Positions 25,576 through 33,475 of a stretch of 64,000 bases of DNA are shown one piece after another. This DNA comes from Planctomicrobium piriforme (GTDB taxonomy: Bacteria; Planctomycetota; Planctomycetia; Planctomycetales; Planctomycetaceae): the NCBI RefSeq assembly GCF_900113665.1, contig NZ_FOQD01000001.1:434001-498000 (forward strand), given 5' to 3'. Positions within the stretch are counted from its first letter, which is position 1. Each line of letters starts with the position of its first letter. Below the pieces are notes generated by a model that saw only the letters and a list, made by a program, of their open reading frames with translations, was not told the origin of the DNA and searched no databases. The translations under genes were made by a program, and so were the position numbers.

Positions 25576-26664
25576 TCAAAGATCGTCGGATTCACCAATC
25601 GTCAGCAAGCGCTGGATCTCATCGGATTTTAGACCGAACGCTGTCGGCCGCACTGCGCCGGGGATCACAATGACGTCGTAGAGTTCGCGCACATCTCCCT
25701 CAATGGAGAGGGATTCCACAATGTTACCGGAATGCAGGTCGACGATGATCAGGCCGCATTGCGAGTCCATCCCTTTTTGGACCAGACGATCATCCAGAGC
25801 AAGCCCACTGAATGTTTTGTTGTAGCGCGGGCGGGAGAGTCCAATGACGGCAGTATCCCCCACGAAAGCGAGTCCGCGCAGATATCCAGGACAAAACGTC
25901 ATGGGGACAAAGCGGCCCTGTTGCAAGTTGACCCACCCGAACTCGCCGGTCCCAGAGTTCAGCAACCACAGTCGGTCGCCGTAAAGACGCGGTGAATGCG
26001 GCATCGACAATCCTGCGACGACGATCTGGCCGCTCGTGACTTCAATCACACAGCCGCCGTCTGTCCGCTGTGCGCGCCAACCCTCGACAACGTCGGACTG
26101 ACTGGCACAGGTGACGTACCGCGGCACTCCTTGCGCCATTGCCAAGCCATTCAAATGACAGCGGTCTTCCGGCGCGAGGCTCGAGATATGAGCTGGTTTC
26201 CAGAGCGGTGCAAAGCTGGCCGTGGGACTGAACGTCCCCAGACAACTGAAGCGGGTGTTGACGAACACGAGGCGATCTTGATGATCGACCGCGATGTCGT
26301 GAATGTCGAGATCGCCAGTGGTATAGGCGATCCGCGGTACATAAAGGCGGTCGTAGCCTTGATAGGACTCGCCTGGAGCCAACGCGTTTTCGAACCGCCA
26401 GACTTGATAGACCGAACTCATCCACAATGTCTGTCCGTTGCACCAGAGCCCCATGCAGCGATTAAAGGTGCGTTCCACCAAAGACAGGCTGTTTTCCTGA
26501 TTCCTTCCGAGCAGAAAGAGTTTGCCAGCCTGATAAGTCGTAAATGCCAGACTGACCTGTTGTGCTTGCAGCCAGCCGATAAAGCCAGGCGATGCGGAAA
26601 CCTTCAGCCAAGGTTCGGCGGTTGGTGGCGAAGACGGAGGGATTGAAGTCATACGCCCGAGCAT
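25576..26664 (-). CDS. TIGR03032-family protein
   Basis: Conserved protein of about 362 aa of unknown biochemical role, predicted to fold as a beta-propeller. The family hallmarks are visible: SLAFTTYQAGKLFLLGR, RTFNRCMGLWCNGQTLWMSS, YQVWRFENAL, then DIHDIAVDHQDRLVFVNTRFSCL and HLNGLAMAQGVPRYVTC. It has no signal peptide. Start codons at 26664 and 26652 are both possible; neither has a good Shine-Dalgarno sequence, and 26664 is shown. It is divergent from the large surface protein gene, and family members often occur near TPR or surface-protein genes in planctomycetes (from memory). Confidence 0.85.
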   Translation of the reverse strand: MLGRMTSIPPSSPPTAEPWLKVSASPGFIGWLQAQQVSLAFTTYQAGKLFLLGRNQENSLSLVERTFNRCMGLWCNGQTLWMSSVYQVWRFENALAPGESYQGYDRLYVPRIAYTTGDLDIHDIAVDHQDRLVFVNTRFSCLGTFSPTASFAPLWKPAHISSLAPEDRCHLNGLAMAQGVPRYVTCASQSDVVEGWRAQRTDGGCVIEVTSGQIVVAGLSMPHSPRLYGDRLWLLNSGTGEFGWVNLQQGRFVPMTFCPGYLRGLAFVGDTAVIGLSRPRYNKTFSGLALDDRLVQKGMDSQCGLIIVDLHSGNIVESLSIEGDVRELYDVIVIPGAVRPTAFGLKSDEIQRLLTIGESDDL

Positions 26665-26820
26665 AGTGAACAACACGGCGTTCAACTACTGCTGGGGGAA
26701 GTTCCTAGGGCAGGGTCCGGTCGTCTATGTTCGAGGTTGCTTTCGGACTCTCGACAACTGTACCGTTCGTGGTCGAACTTCATGCATGACGTGGTTTTAT
26801 CAAAAGTGTTGAGGCTGAAT

Positions 26821-29268
26821 ATGTTGTCGCGCTCATGGACTCAAGTGATTCGTTCCTGGAAACAGTCGCTTTCTCCCGGCCAGTGTCGACGCCGGGGTCG
26901 CCAAGCCTCTTTTACGAGTGAAACACTCGAAGTGCGGCGACTCCTGACGGTTGCTGTTGCGGATGTCACTCTCGGCGAACCGGCGAGCGGCGAAGCCCAG
27001 ATGTTGTTCACCCTCACGCGCGACGGCGACCTCAGCCAGTCGCTTGGAGTGCGATACTTTACCGAAGACCGCACAGCCAAGGCGGGACTCGACTATGTGG
27101 CCGCGTCGGGCATCGCGTTTTTTGGCGTCGGGAACAATACGACTCAAGTTGCGGTCACCATCAAAAGTGACGCGGTTGTCGATCCCAAGGAATTCTTTGT
27201 CCTGAAGCTGGGGGGCATTGTTGACTCGCCCGCATCGTTCTCTCCGACGGTCAACTTCGGGGCGAACAGCGGACCGACTTCTGAGGCCGTCGGCGATTTC
27301 AACGGCGATGGAAAAATTGACATCCTGGTCGGACACAACACCACCAATGCGATTTCGATTTTGTTGAACACGACCGCCTCCGGAAGTTCGACGGCAAGCT
27401 TTGCAACGAAGCAGGATTTGCCGGTGGAGGGACGTCCCTCGATGGTGACTGTCGGCGATTTTAACGGCGACGGAAAACCCGACGTCGCCGCCGCCACGCT
27501 CTACGGCGGCGACGTCGCCGTCATGTTGAACGTCACGCCCACCAATTCGACGACGATCAGTTTTCTGAGCGCTCAACGGTTTTCAGTCGGCCTCAGCCCG
27601 TTCATGGCTCGCACTGTCGATATGAACCAGGACGGCAAACTCGACATCGTGACGCTGTCGAATCCCGATAAGATTGCGATTCTGCTGAATACCACGCCTC
27701 AGGGCGCGACGACTCCGACCTTTGCCGCCGTTCAAACATTCACAGGTCCGGCCAACGGTCCGCGATCGCTTGCCATCGACGACTTCAACGGTGACGGCAA
27801 GCCGGACGTGGCGTCGAGCAGCAATTACGGCAAGGTGACTTCGGTACTACTGAGTACGACCGTCGCAGGTTCGTCGACGATGTCGTTTGCACCGAAGGTC
27901 GACTTGCCGGTGGGACACCTGGCACACCAGGCTGACGCCGGCGATCTCAATGGCGACGGCAAACCAGACCTGGCAGTGGCCGGCTTCAACGACATGAATG
28001 TCACAGTCTTTACGAACACTGCCGCAACCGGTGCGACCGTACCGAGCTTTGCTGATCCGATCGTGCTGTCCACCGCCAAACGACCTGAAGGGATTGCTCT
28101 GGTCGACGTCACCAATGACGGCAAACTCGATATCGTGGTGACGCAGCATACCGACGCCGGCCAGACGATCATCGTCTTCAGGAATACGACAAACGGGATC
28201 GGAGGCACCCCCACATTCGATACCGGCACCAGCTTTGGCGTGGCCGCGCACCCCAGTTACATCGTCTCGGCAGATTTCAATGCCGATGGCCTGCCGGATC
28301 TCGCGGTTGCCAACAACTGGGGGAACAATGTGTCAGTCCTCCTGAATCGTTCCCCGCAGATTGGAGATAACATCGCCAAAGGAACGATCAGCGAACGTCC
28401 CACAATTTCCGGTCTCGGAGCCGAAGTCAGTTATGTCGCTGGCGGTGCGCCAGTTGTCCTGTCACCCGGGGCCGCGATTGCCGATCTAGAGAGCGAATAC
28501 GCCAACAGCCAGATCGCCGTTCAGGTGACAAATGCCACCGCTTCAGATCGATTGTCGATCGTGCCAACTTCAGCTGTCACGGTCAGCGGCAATCTCATCA
28601 AATTCAACGGAACGACAGTCGCCACCCTCAGCGGCGGCACCGGCGCAACTCCCCTGCTGATCGCCTTCAACGCTTCCGCGTCGAAGTACATCGTCCAGAC
28701 GATTTTGCGTCGCGTGGGCTTCTCGGTCGAGATTGCGACTCCGGCGACGACAACCCGTAATGTCTCGTTCACGATGACAGATGGGGCCGGCGCTGTCGGC
28801 GATACTCAATTCAAGACGGCTTCCGTTAGCAATAAGCCAGCACTTACCGAGATGGGCGGGAATGTCGCCTGGACGGTCGGCAACTCGCCGAGAATTCTCG
28901 CGGCCCAGGCGATTGCAAATGACGGCGGCAATAATTTTGCCAATAGCCGCCTGTCGATTCGGATGGCAAATGGTGACGCGAACGACCTCCTGACGATCGT
29001 CTCGGGAGGAGGAGTCACGATCTCGGGCAACACTCTCACCGTGGGCGGTTTCATCGTCGGGACATTTACCGGCGGCTCGGGATCTTCCGCCTTGATCGTC
29101 AACTTCAACGGCGCCGCCACAAAATACGCTGTCCAGACCGTACTGCGACGAGTGGCGTTTACGAACGTTTCATCATCACCGGCCACATTCGCTCGCAGCG
29201 TCACCTTCCAGTTGAAGGACGGCACAGGAGTGGGGAGCAACGTCGCGACGAAGTCCGTGCTGGTTTAG
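26821..29268 (+). CDS. Large surface protein: Calx-beta, FG-GAP repeats, tandem C-terminal repeats
   Basis: An 815-aa exported protein. Residues 1-45 form a basic, Ser/Arg-rich head ending ETLEVRRLLTV, the LExRxLL motif common at the N-terminus of planctomycete surface proteins and probably a targeting signal. A Calx-beta-like domain follows (about 48-140), then seven or so FG-GAP/VCBS repeats (about 145-520) with calcium-binding DFNGDGKPDV loops, and two copies of a roughly 135-residue beta-rich repeat (about 540-675 and 680-815), both containing an SKYIVQTILRRVGF / TKYAVQTVLRRVAF motif. The start at 26821 follows GAGG; earlier in-frame ATGs exist. A role in adhesion or the cell surface is inference. 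Confidence 0.85.
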   Translation: MLSRSWTQVIRSWKQSLSPGQCRRRGRQASFTSETLEVRRLLTVAVADVTLGEPASGEAQMLFTLTRDGDLSQSLGVRYFTEDRTAKAGLDYVAASGIAFFGVGNNTTQVAVTIKSDAVVDPKEFFVLKLGGIVDSPASFSPTVNFGANSGPTSEAVGDFNGDGKIDILVGHNTTNAISILLNTTASGSSTASFATKQDLPVEGRPSMVTVGDFNGDGKPDVAAATLYGGDVAVMLNVTPTNSTTISFLSAQRFSVGLSPFMARTVDMNQDGKLDIVTLSNPDKIAILLNTTPQGATTPTFAAVQTFTGPANGPRSLAIDDFNGDGKPDVASSSNYGKVTSVLLSTTVAGSSTMSFAPKVDLPVGHLAHQADAGDLNGDGKPDLAVAGFNDMNVTVFTNTAATGATVPSFADPIVLSTAKRPEGIALVDVTNDGKLDIVVTQHTDAGQTIIVFRNTTNGIGGTPTFDTGTSFGVAAHPSYIVSADFNADGLPDLAVANNWGNNVSVLLNRSPQIGDNIAKGTISERPTISGLGAEVSYVAGGAPVVLSPGAAIADLESEYANSQIAVQVTNATASDRLSIVPTSAVTVSGNLIKFNGTTVATLSGGTGATPLLIAFNASASKYIVQTILRRVGFSVEIATPATTTRNVSFTMTDGAGAVGDTQFKTASVSNKPALTEMGGNVAWTVGNSPRILAAQAIANDGGNNFANSRLSIRMANGDANDLLTIVSGGGVTISGNTLTVGGFIVGTFTGGSGSSALIVNFNGAATKYAVQTVLRRVAFTNVSSSPATFARSVTFQLKDGTGVGSNVATKSVLV

Positions 29269-29301
29269 CGACGCGATCTCAAGAATGTTGGATAGTCATG
29301 A

Positions 29302-29335
29302 CAAGCCTTCAGGCAACGATCTGCCTGAAGGCTTG
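29302..29335. terminator. Perfect bidirectional hairpin between convergent genes
   Basis: A 14-base arm, CAAGCCTTCAGGCA (29302-29315), is exactly mirrored by 29322-29335 with a six-base loop. It sits 34 bases past the end of the surface protein gene and just before the small minus-strand gene, as expected of a shared terminator. Neither side has a long U-run. Confidence 0.6.
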
Positions 29336-29662
29336 CCACATTATGTCAGGTGACAGTCGATGACATCTTGGGCCATTGCTCAAAGTCGATGGAGCCAAGA
29401 AATGATGGGTTGGTTGATGTGAGGGTGTTCTTTTCGAGTCGCTCCCCGAAGTAACGGGCGTTTGGACCCGCGACGACTTCCCGCACGTCACCCTTGGCTG
29501 ACAAATAGCGGCGCTCGCGGCCTGACCATCCAGCTTCTCAACAATGTTCATGGACGAGAGCACCTTCACCGACTCGCCATCTTCATGATGATGATGCGCC
29601 GCCGCCAGGCCGCCGATGCCGAGTCCCAACCCGATCACGAGTCCCAATACCCTGCGCTGCAT
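29309..29662 (-). pseudogene. Small exported protein, apparently frameshifted
   Basis: ATG 29662 opens a clear signal peptide (MQRRVLGLVIGLGLGIGGLA) followed by HHHHEDGESVKVLSS and NIVEKLDGQ. After that the frame continues to 29309 as low-quality sequence (AICQPRVTCGKSSRVQ...) and ends inside the terminator hairpin. In another frame on the same strand, starting around 29525, there is coding-like sequence: RYLSAKGDVREVVAGPNARY, GERLEKNTLTS, then a stop at 29346, before the hairpin. A single-base slip or sequencing error near 29525 would join the two into a protein of about 105 aa. No family was recognised; the VKVLSS..EKLDG stretch recalls secreted cupin-like planctomycete proteins, but weakly. 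Confidence 0.45.
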
Positions 29663-30147
29663 GGTCGTGTCTCCCCCAAAGATTTGATGGCCTCCGTTGC
29701 AGCGGGCAAAGCCTGCCGCTGCATCAAGGACGGGCGAGCGGTCCATTATGTGACAGCTCCGCAGAAACTTTGAGAAGTTTTTTCGAGGATCGTTCGAGGG
29801 CTGCGAGGAGAGAATTCCCGGAGAGAATATTGATTCGTTCCAGCGAGGCTGTCTGACTCGCCGAGCGACCATCACAGCACCCTCGCCAGAGGTCGATCGA
29901 GTCAACCCTCTGTGGACTCGGTTGATTCCATGTCTCTGTTTTAGGGGAATTGCCGGTTTGCGTGCTGCCGTGGGAATGTTCCTGAAAAATTCCTCAATTC
30001 TTAAGAATAAGCCTCTATAGCTCTGCGTCTCAATTCACCGTGAATGCGGAACTCCTTGCTGGCTTTCGACCGACTGCGGGCGGGTCGGGTGGAAATGCGG
30101 CGGGGCGTGGTGAAAGACCTTGTTCGAAGAGAAAGTGGAGATCGCTC
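29663..30147. other. Gene-free stretch between divergent genes
   Basis: The 485 bases between the small exported gene (minus) and the DUF1559 gene (plus) contain no convincing coding frame. The final part (about 29960-30020) is AT-rich, with AAAAATTCCTCAATTCTTAA, and probably holds the DUF1559 promoter; no exact -35/-10 pair could be assigned. Confidence 0.4.
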
Positions 30148-31173
30148 GTGCCGTTTTGGAAGAGACGCAAAACTGGTTTTACGCTGATCGAACTGCTGGT
30201 GGTCATTGCGATTATCGCGATTCTGATTGCACTCCTCTTGCCAGCCGTGCAACAGGCTCGGGAGGCAGCCCGGCGATCGTCCTGCAAGAACAATCTCAAG
30301 CAGATGGGACTGGCGCTGCACAACTATCACGACATCTATAATCGCCTGCCGATGGGATACATCGATACCTCGACGGACTCCAAAGCGAAGACCGAGGACG
30401 GCGGCTGGAGCTGGCAAGCGATGGTCCTGCCGCAACTCGACCAGGCGAATCTCTATACAAAATTCGACTTCAATGCTCATCCCCATGGCAAGCTGGCCCC
30501 CGAGATTGGCAATACCGCTGCGGGAGCCAACCCGCTGGATGTGTTCTCTTGCCCCTCTGATGTGAAAGACCCGACTCGGAAATCAGGCAATTCGAGTCCC
30601 ACCGCCACCAGCACGGCGAACGGGATCGTCCCGGCTGTCGCCACCAGCAGCTATGTGGGCGTCCTAGGTCCGTTTGACGCTTTGCTCTGCGACCAGAGCA
30701 GCCCGGCAACGAATCCTGCTTTCATTAGCCCGCGGGCGATTGGCCCTTTCCGGATCAATGTCTGCTTGCAGTTCCGCCACTTCACTGACGGCCTGTCCAA
30801 TGCCATTGTGGTCGGCGAGACCAACGCCCTGCTGACCCGCAACAACATGCTCTATGGATCGGTCGTGAACAACGGCGGGTCGGACTGCACCAGCATCGAT
30901 GAATTCGACGGCGGTCCCTATAACCATCTGCGGTCCTGCAACATTCAGCTCAACACAAAGTCGACGCTGGGGAAATACTGGACCGCCTTCAGCAGCCAGC
31001 ACACCGGCGGGTCGCACTTCGTCCTGGGAGACGGCAGCGTACGTTTCATCAGCGAGAACATCGACAACACGTCGACGAACTTCAATGACCCCGGCGTGAC
31101 CGCCAACGGCCCGTACGGTCTCTATCAGCGGCTCTCGGCCATCGCCGACGGCCAGACGACCGGCGAGTTCTAA
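30148..31173 (+). CDS. DUF1559 pseudopilin-like protein
   Basis: Member of the very large planctomycete family with a type II secretion/type IV pilin N-terminus. The 341-aa product starts VPFWKRRKTGFTLIELLVVI: a basic leader, prepilin cleavage after Gly, Phe at +1, Glu at +5, and a hydrophobic helix. It is followed by LLPAVQQAREAARRSSCKNNLKQMGLALHNYHD and the DUF1559 domain, ending with the SHFVLGDGSVRFI motif. The GTG at 30148 is chosen because AAGTGGAG lies eight bases upstream and the leader then has normal length; the frame is open from 30040. Membrane-anchored, function unknown. Confidence 0.9.
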   Translation: MPFWKRRKTGFTLIELLVVIAIIAILIALLLPAVQQAREAARRSSCKNNLKQMGLALHNYHDIYNRLPMGYIDTSTDSKAKTEDGGWSWQAMVLPQLDQANLYTKFDFNAHPHGKLAPEIGNTAAGANPLDVFSCPSDVKDPTRKSGNSSPTATSTANGIVPAVATSSYVGVLGPFDALLCDQSSPATNPAFISPRAIGPFRINVCLQFRHFTDGLSNAIVVGETNALLTRNNMLYGSVVNNGGSDCTSIDEFDGGPYNHLRSCNIQLNTKSTLGKYWTAFSSQHTGGSHFVLGDGSVRFISENIDNTSTNFNDPGVTANGPYGLYQRLSAIADGQTTGEF

Positions 31174-31217
31174 GAGCAGTTTGCTCGACCGGGTGCAGGC
31201 GATTGAACGGTTTTTAC
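31174..31217 (+). terminator. 3' element of the DUF1559 gene (copy of the pilin 3' element)
   Basis: Starting within the stop codon, GAGCAGTTTGCTC, then ACCGGGTG and, after 14 bases, ACGGTTTTTAC at 31207-31217. The hairpin and the five-T run match the element at 25183-25226. The following sulfatase gene begins 63 bases later. Confidence 0.55.
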
Positions 31218-31280
31218 ATGCTGAAAGCCGCTATGATCGCCTGTGGAACCACGCACACAAAAAGAAGAGGATCTCTGCAT

Positions 31281-32684
31281 ATGGTCTTACGCTGCGCTCT
31301 TGTCATCTACGCACTGTGCCTGCTGTACTCGACGGCGGAATCAGCCGCGCCGCGGCCGAATATCGTTTTTCTCGTCGCCGACGATCTGGGCCGGGAAGAT
31401 TGCGGCTTCATGGGGGGCAAGGAGATCAGGACGCCGCACATCGACAAACTCGCCAAAGCCGGGGCGATCCTGGACGCCTTCTATGTGATGGAAGTCTGCA
31501 GTCCGACCCGCGTGGCCCTCATGACCGGGCGTTATCCGATGCGCGTGGGCATGAACAAGGGGACGGTGCGGCCCTGGGCGGACTACGGTCTTCCGCTGGA
31601 AGAACGAACCTTGCCTGCCGCTCTCAAAACCGCCGGCTATGCGACCGGGATCTTCGGCAAATGGCATCTGGGACATTGCGCGCCGGAGTATCTGCCGTTG
31701 CAGCGCGGTTTCGACCACCATTACGGGCACTACAACGGAGCCCTCGACTATTTCACGAAGATCCGTGACGGAGGTTACGACTGGCATCGCGACGGCAAGG
31801 TGAATCGCGACGAAGGGTACAGCACAACCCTCATCGGCCGGGAAGCCGCGAAGTTCGTGCGCGAGAACGCCGGCCAGCGGCCGTTCTTCCTTTATGTCCC
31901 GTTCAATGGGGTTCACACACCGCACCAGGCGCCGGATGAGTATGTTGCCGCCTACCCCGGGCTAAAGGGAAAACGCCAGATTTACGCAGGCATGCTGAGT
32001 GCGCTGGATGACGCAGTGGGAGAGATCGTTGCGGCAGTGGATCATACGGGAATCCGTCAGCAGACGCTCTTTGTCTTCAGCAGCGACAACGGGGGGCCCA
32101 GCCCTGGCAAGGTGACGGACAACGGCAAATATCGCGAAGGCAAGGCGACGATGTATGAAGGGGGCGTCCGAGTCGCTGCATTCGCCACCTGGGACGGGCA
32201 CATTCCTGCTGGAATCACGGTCACGGAACCGCTGCACATGGTGGACTGGTATCCGACGCTGCTGACGCTGGCGGGCGTCAGTCTCGAACAGCCGCTGCCG
32301 CTCGACGGCCTGAACTTGTGGGAGACGCTGACCAGCGGAAAACCTTCGCCGCACGATGTCATCCTCATCAACACGCTGCCCCGTTCCGGCGCGGTGCGGA
32401 TGGGAGACTGGAAACTGGTCGTGAGCGGCAGCGATCCGGAATCCGACGACGAGGACAAATCCGATCGCTCTTCGAAGAAAAAAGGGGATGCACAGCCGTT
32501 TGAATTGTTCAATCTGAAAGACGACCCGTACGAGAAGAAAAATCTGGCCGCATCAGAGCCAGCCAAGCTGGAAGAGTTGCGGAAAAAGCTCGCCGAGTTT
32601 GCCGCCCAGGCGGTTCCGCCCAAAGGCGGCCCTCAGCCCAAGGGCTTCGTGGCACCGGAGATCTGGGGTGACTTCGAGAAGTAA
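31281..32684 (+). CDS. Secreted sulfatase (arylsulfatase family)
   Basis: Sulfate ester hydrolase of 467 aa. A signal peptide (MVLRCALVIYALCLLYSTAESA) precedes the alkaline-phosphatase-like fold. The metal-binding start RPNIVFLVADDLG is present, and the formylglycine site is CSPTRVALMTGR (C73 in C-x-P-x-R), requiring a sulfatase-maturing enzyme. GKWHLGH, SDNGGPS and the C-terminal NLKDDPYEKKNLA region complete the family pattern. The start is ATG 31281 after AAGAGGAT; the frame is open from 31203. Planctomycetes encode many such enzymes for sulfated polysaccharides; this one's substrate is unknown. Confidence 0.93.
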   Translation: MVLRCALVIYALCLLYSTAESAAPRPNIVFLVADDLGREDCGFMGGKEIRTPHIDKLAKAGAILDAFYVMEVCSPTRVALMTGRYPMRVGMNKGTVRPWADYGLPLEERTLPAALKTAGYATGIFGKWHLGHCAPEYLPLQRGFDHHYGHYNGALDYFTKIRDGGYDWHRDGKVNRDEGYSTTLIGREAAKFVRENAGQRPFFLYVPFNGVHTPHQAPDEYVAAYPGLKGKRQIYAGMLSALDDAVGEIVAAVDHTGIRQQTLFVFSSDNGGPSPGKVTDNGKYREGKATMYEGGVRVAAFATWDGHIPAGITVTEPLHMVDWYPTLLTLAGVSLEQPLPLDGLNLWETLTSGKPSPHDVILINTLPRSGAVRMGDWKLVVSGSDPESDDEDKSDRSSKKKGDAQPFELFNLKDDPYEKKNLAASEPAKLEELRKKLAEFAAQAVPPKGGPQPKGFVAPEIWGDFEK

Positions 32685-32698
32685 TGAGTAGATCAGAG

Positions 32699-32775
32699 AG
32701 GGCGAAGCTCCCGCTGAGCCGCCATTCAGTGAAGACGTGATCTTTCATGCGGCTCAGCAGGAGCTTCGTACTCCC
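32699..32775. repeat. Inverted repeat (GGCGAAGCTCCCGCTGAGCCGC)
   Basis: After the sulfatase stop, the left arm (32699-32722, with GGCGAAGCTC and GCTGAGCCGC) is mirrored by 32749-32775 (GCGGCTCAGC, GAGCTTCG, ACTCCC), with a few mismatches and a 26-base loop. It fills much of the 183-base gap before the next gene. It may end the sulfatase transcript or be a mobile palindrome. Confidence 0.6.
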
Positions 32776-32867
32776 AGTTGCATAGACAGTGTCCAACTCA
32801 CATCGAGAAACGAACGGAGATTGCTTAAACTCACTGGAGATAATGACCGCACTCCAGTGAGAGCCTG

Positions 32868-33437
32868 ATGAACTCCAATGACGCGACATCGAGTCAGGGA
32901 TTGATGATTTGGCGGATCACGACTTGGGTCTGTTACGGCATTATCGTTGCTGCCGTGCTTGCCAGCGTTCTGTTGGCGGCGGTGTCGAGCACAGGCCTAT
33001 CGCGAATCACGGTCACTGCACTCAATCCCGCAGCGGAACCACGAGATCCTCAAATCCCGCTGATGGATGCGAATGACGTATTGCCTGACTACGAAATCGC
33101 TGTCATCCAGACTTCGGGGAGGACGACGAAACTCGGGGCAAAGCCAAACACCTCAGCGGTCGACGGGCTGGTGTGGACGTTGAACGAACCTGTTTCGACC
33201 GCAAGTATTGTGGGGATTCGACTGCTCGATCAGGACCAGTTTGTCTCGGATGTGGTGACCGAGGTGCAGCTCACCGGTCCCAGAGTCGTCAGCCATGACT
33301 ACCAGTTTGATTTTGAAACGCAGCGAACGCTTTCGCTGGGAATTCGATCTTTCTTTGAGACCCCGCTGGGCGCTGCCATCGTCGTGGGATTCTTGATCGC
33401 AGTGATCTGGATTTTCTGCGCAGCGTACTGGCTCTGA
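32868..33437 (+). CDS. Hypothetical membrane protein with two terminal TM helices
   Basis: A 189-aa protein with one helix near each end (about 18-40, WVCYGIIVAAVLASVLLAAV; about 165-188, AAIVVGFLIAVIWIFCAAYWL) and a roughly 120-residue polar beta-rich domain between them, presumably outside the membrane. The middle includes DYEIAVIQTSGRTTKLGAK and VWTLNEPVSTASIVGIRLLDQDQ. I do not recognise the family. It stands alone between the sulfatase and the converging mutL gene. Confidence 0.65.
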   Translation: MNSNDATSSQGLMIWRITTWVCYGIIVAAVLASVLLAAVSSTGLSRITVTALNPAAEPRDPQIPLMDANDVLPDYEIAVIQTSGRTTKLGAKPNTSAVDGLVWTLNEPVSTASIVGIRLLDQDQFVSDVVTEVQLTGPRVVSHDYQFDFETQRTLSLGIRSFFETPLGAAIVVGFLIAVIWIFCAAYWL

Positions 33438-33475
33438 CGCTCAGGCTGAGTTCCCGCCAACGGAGTCTGGAACGC

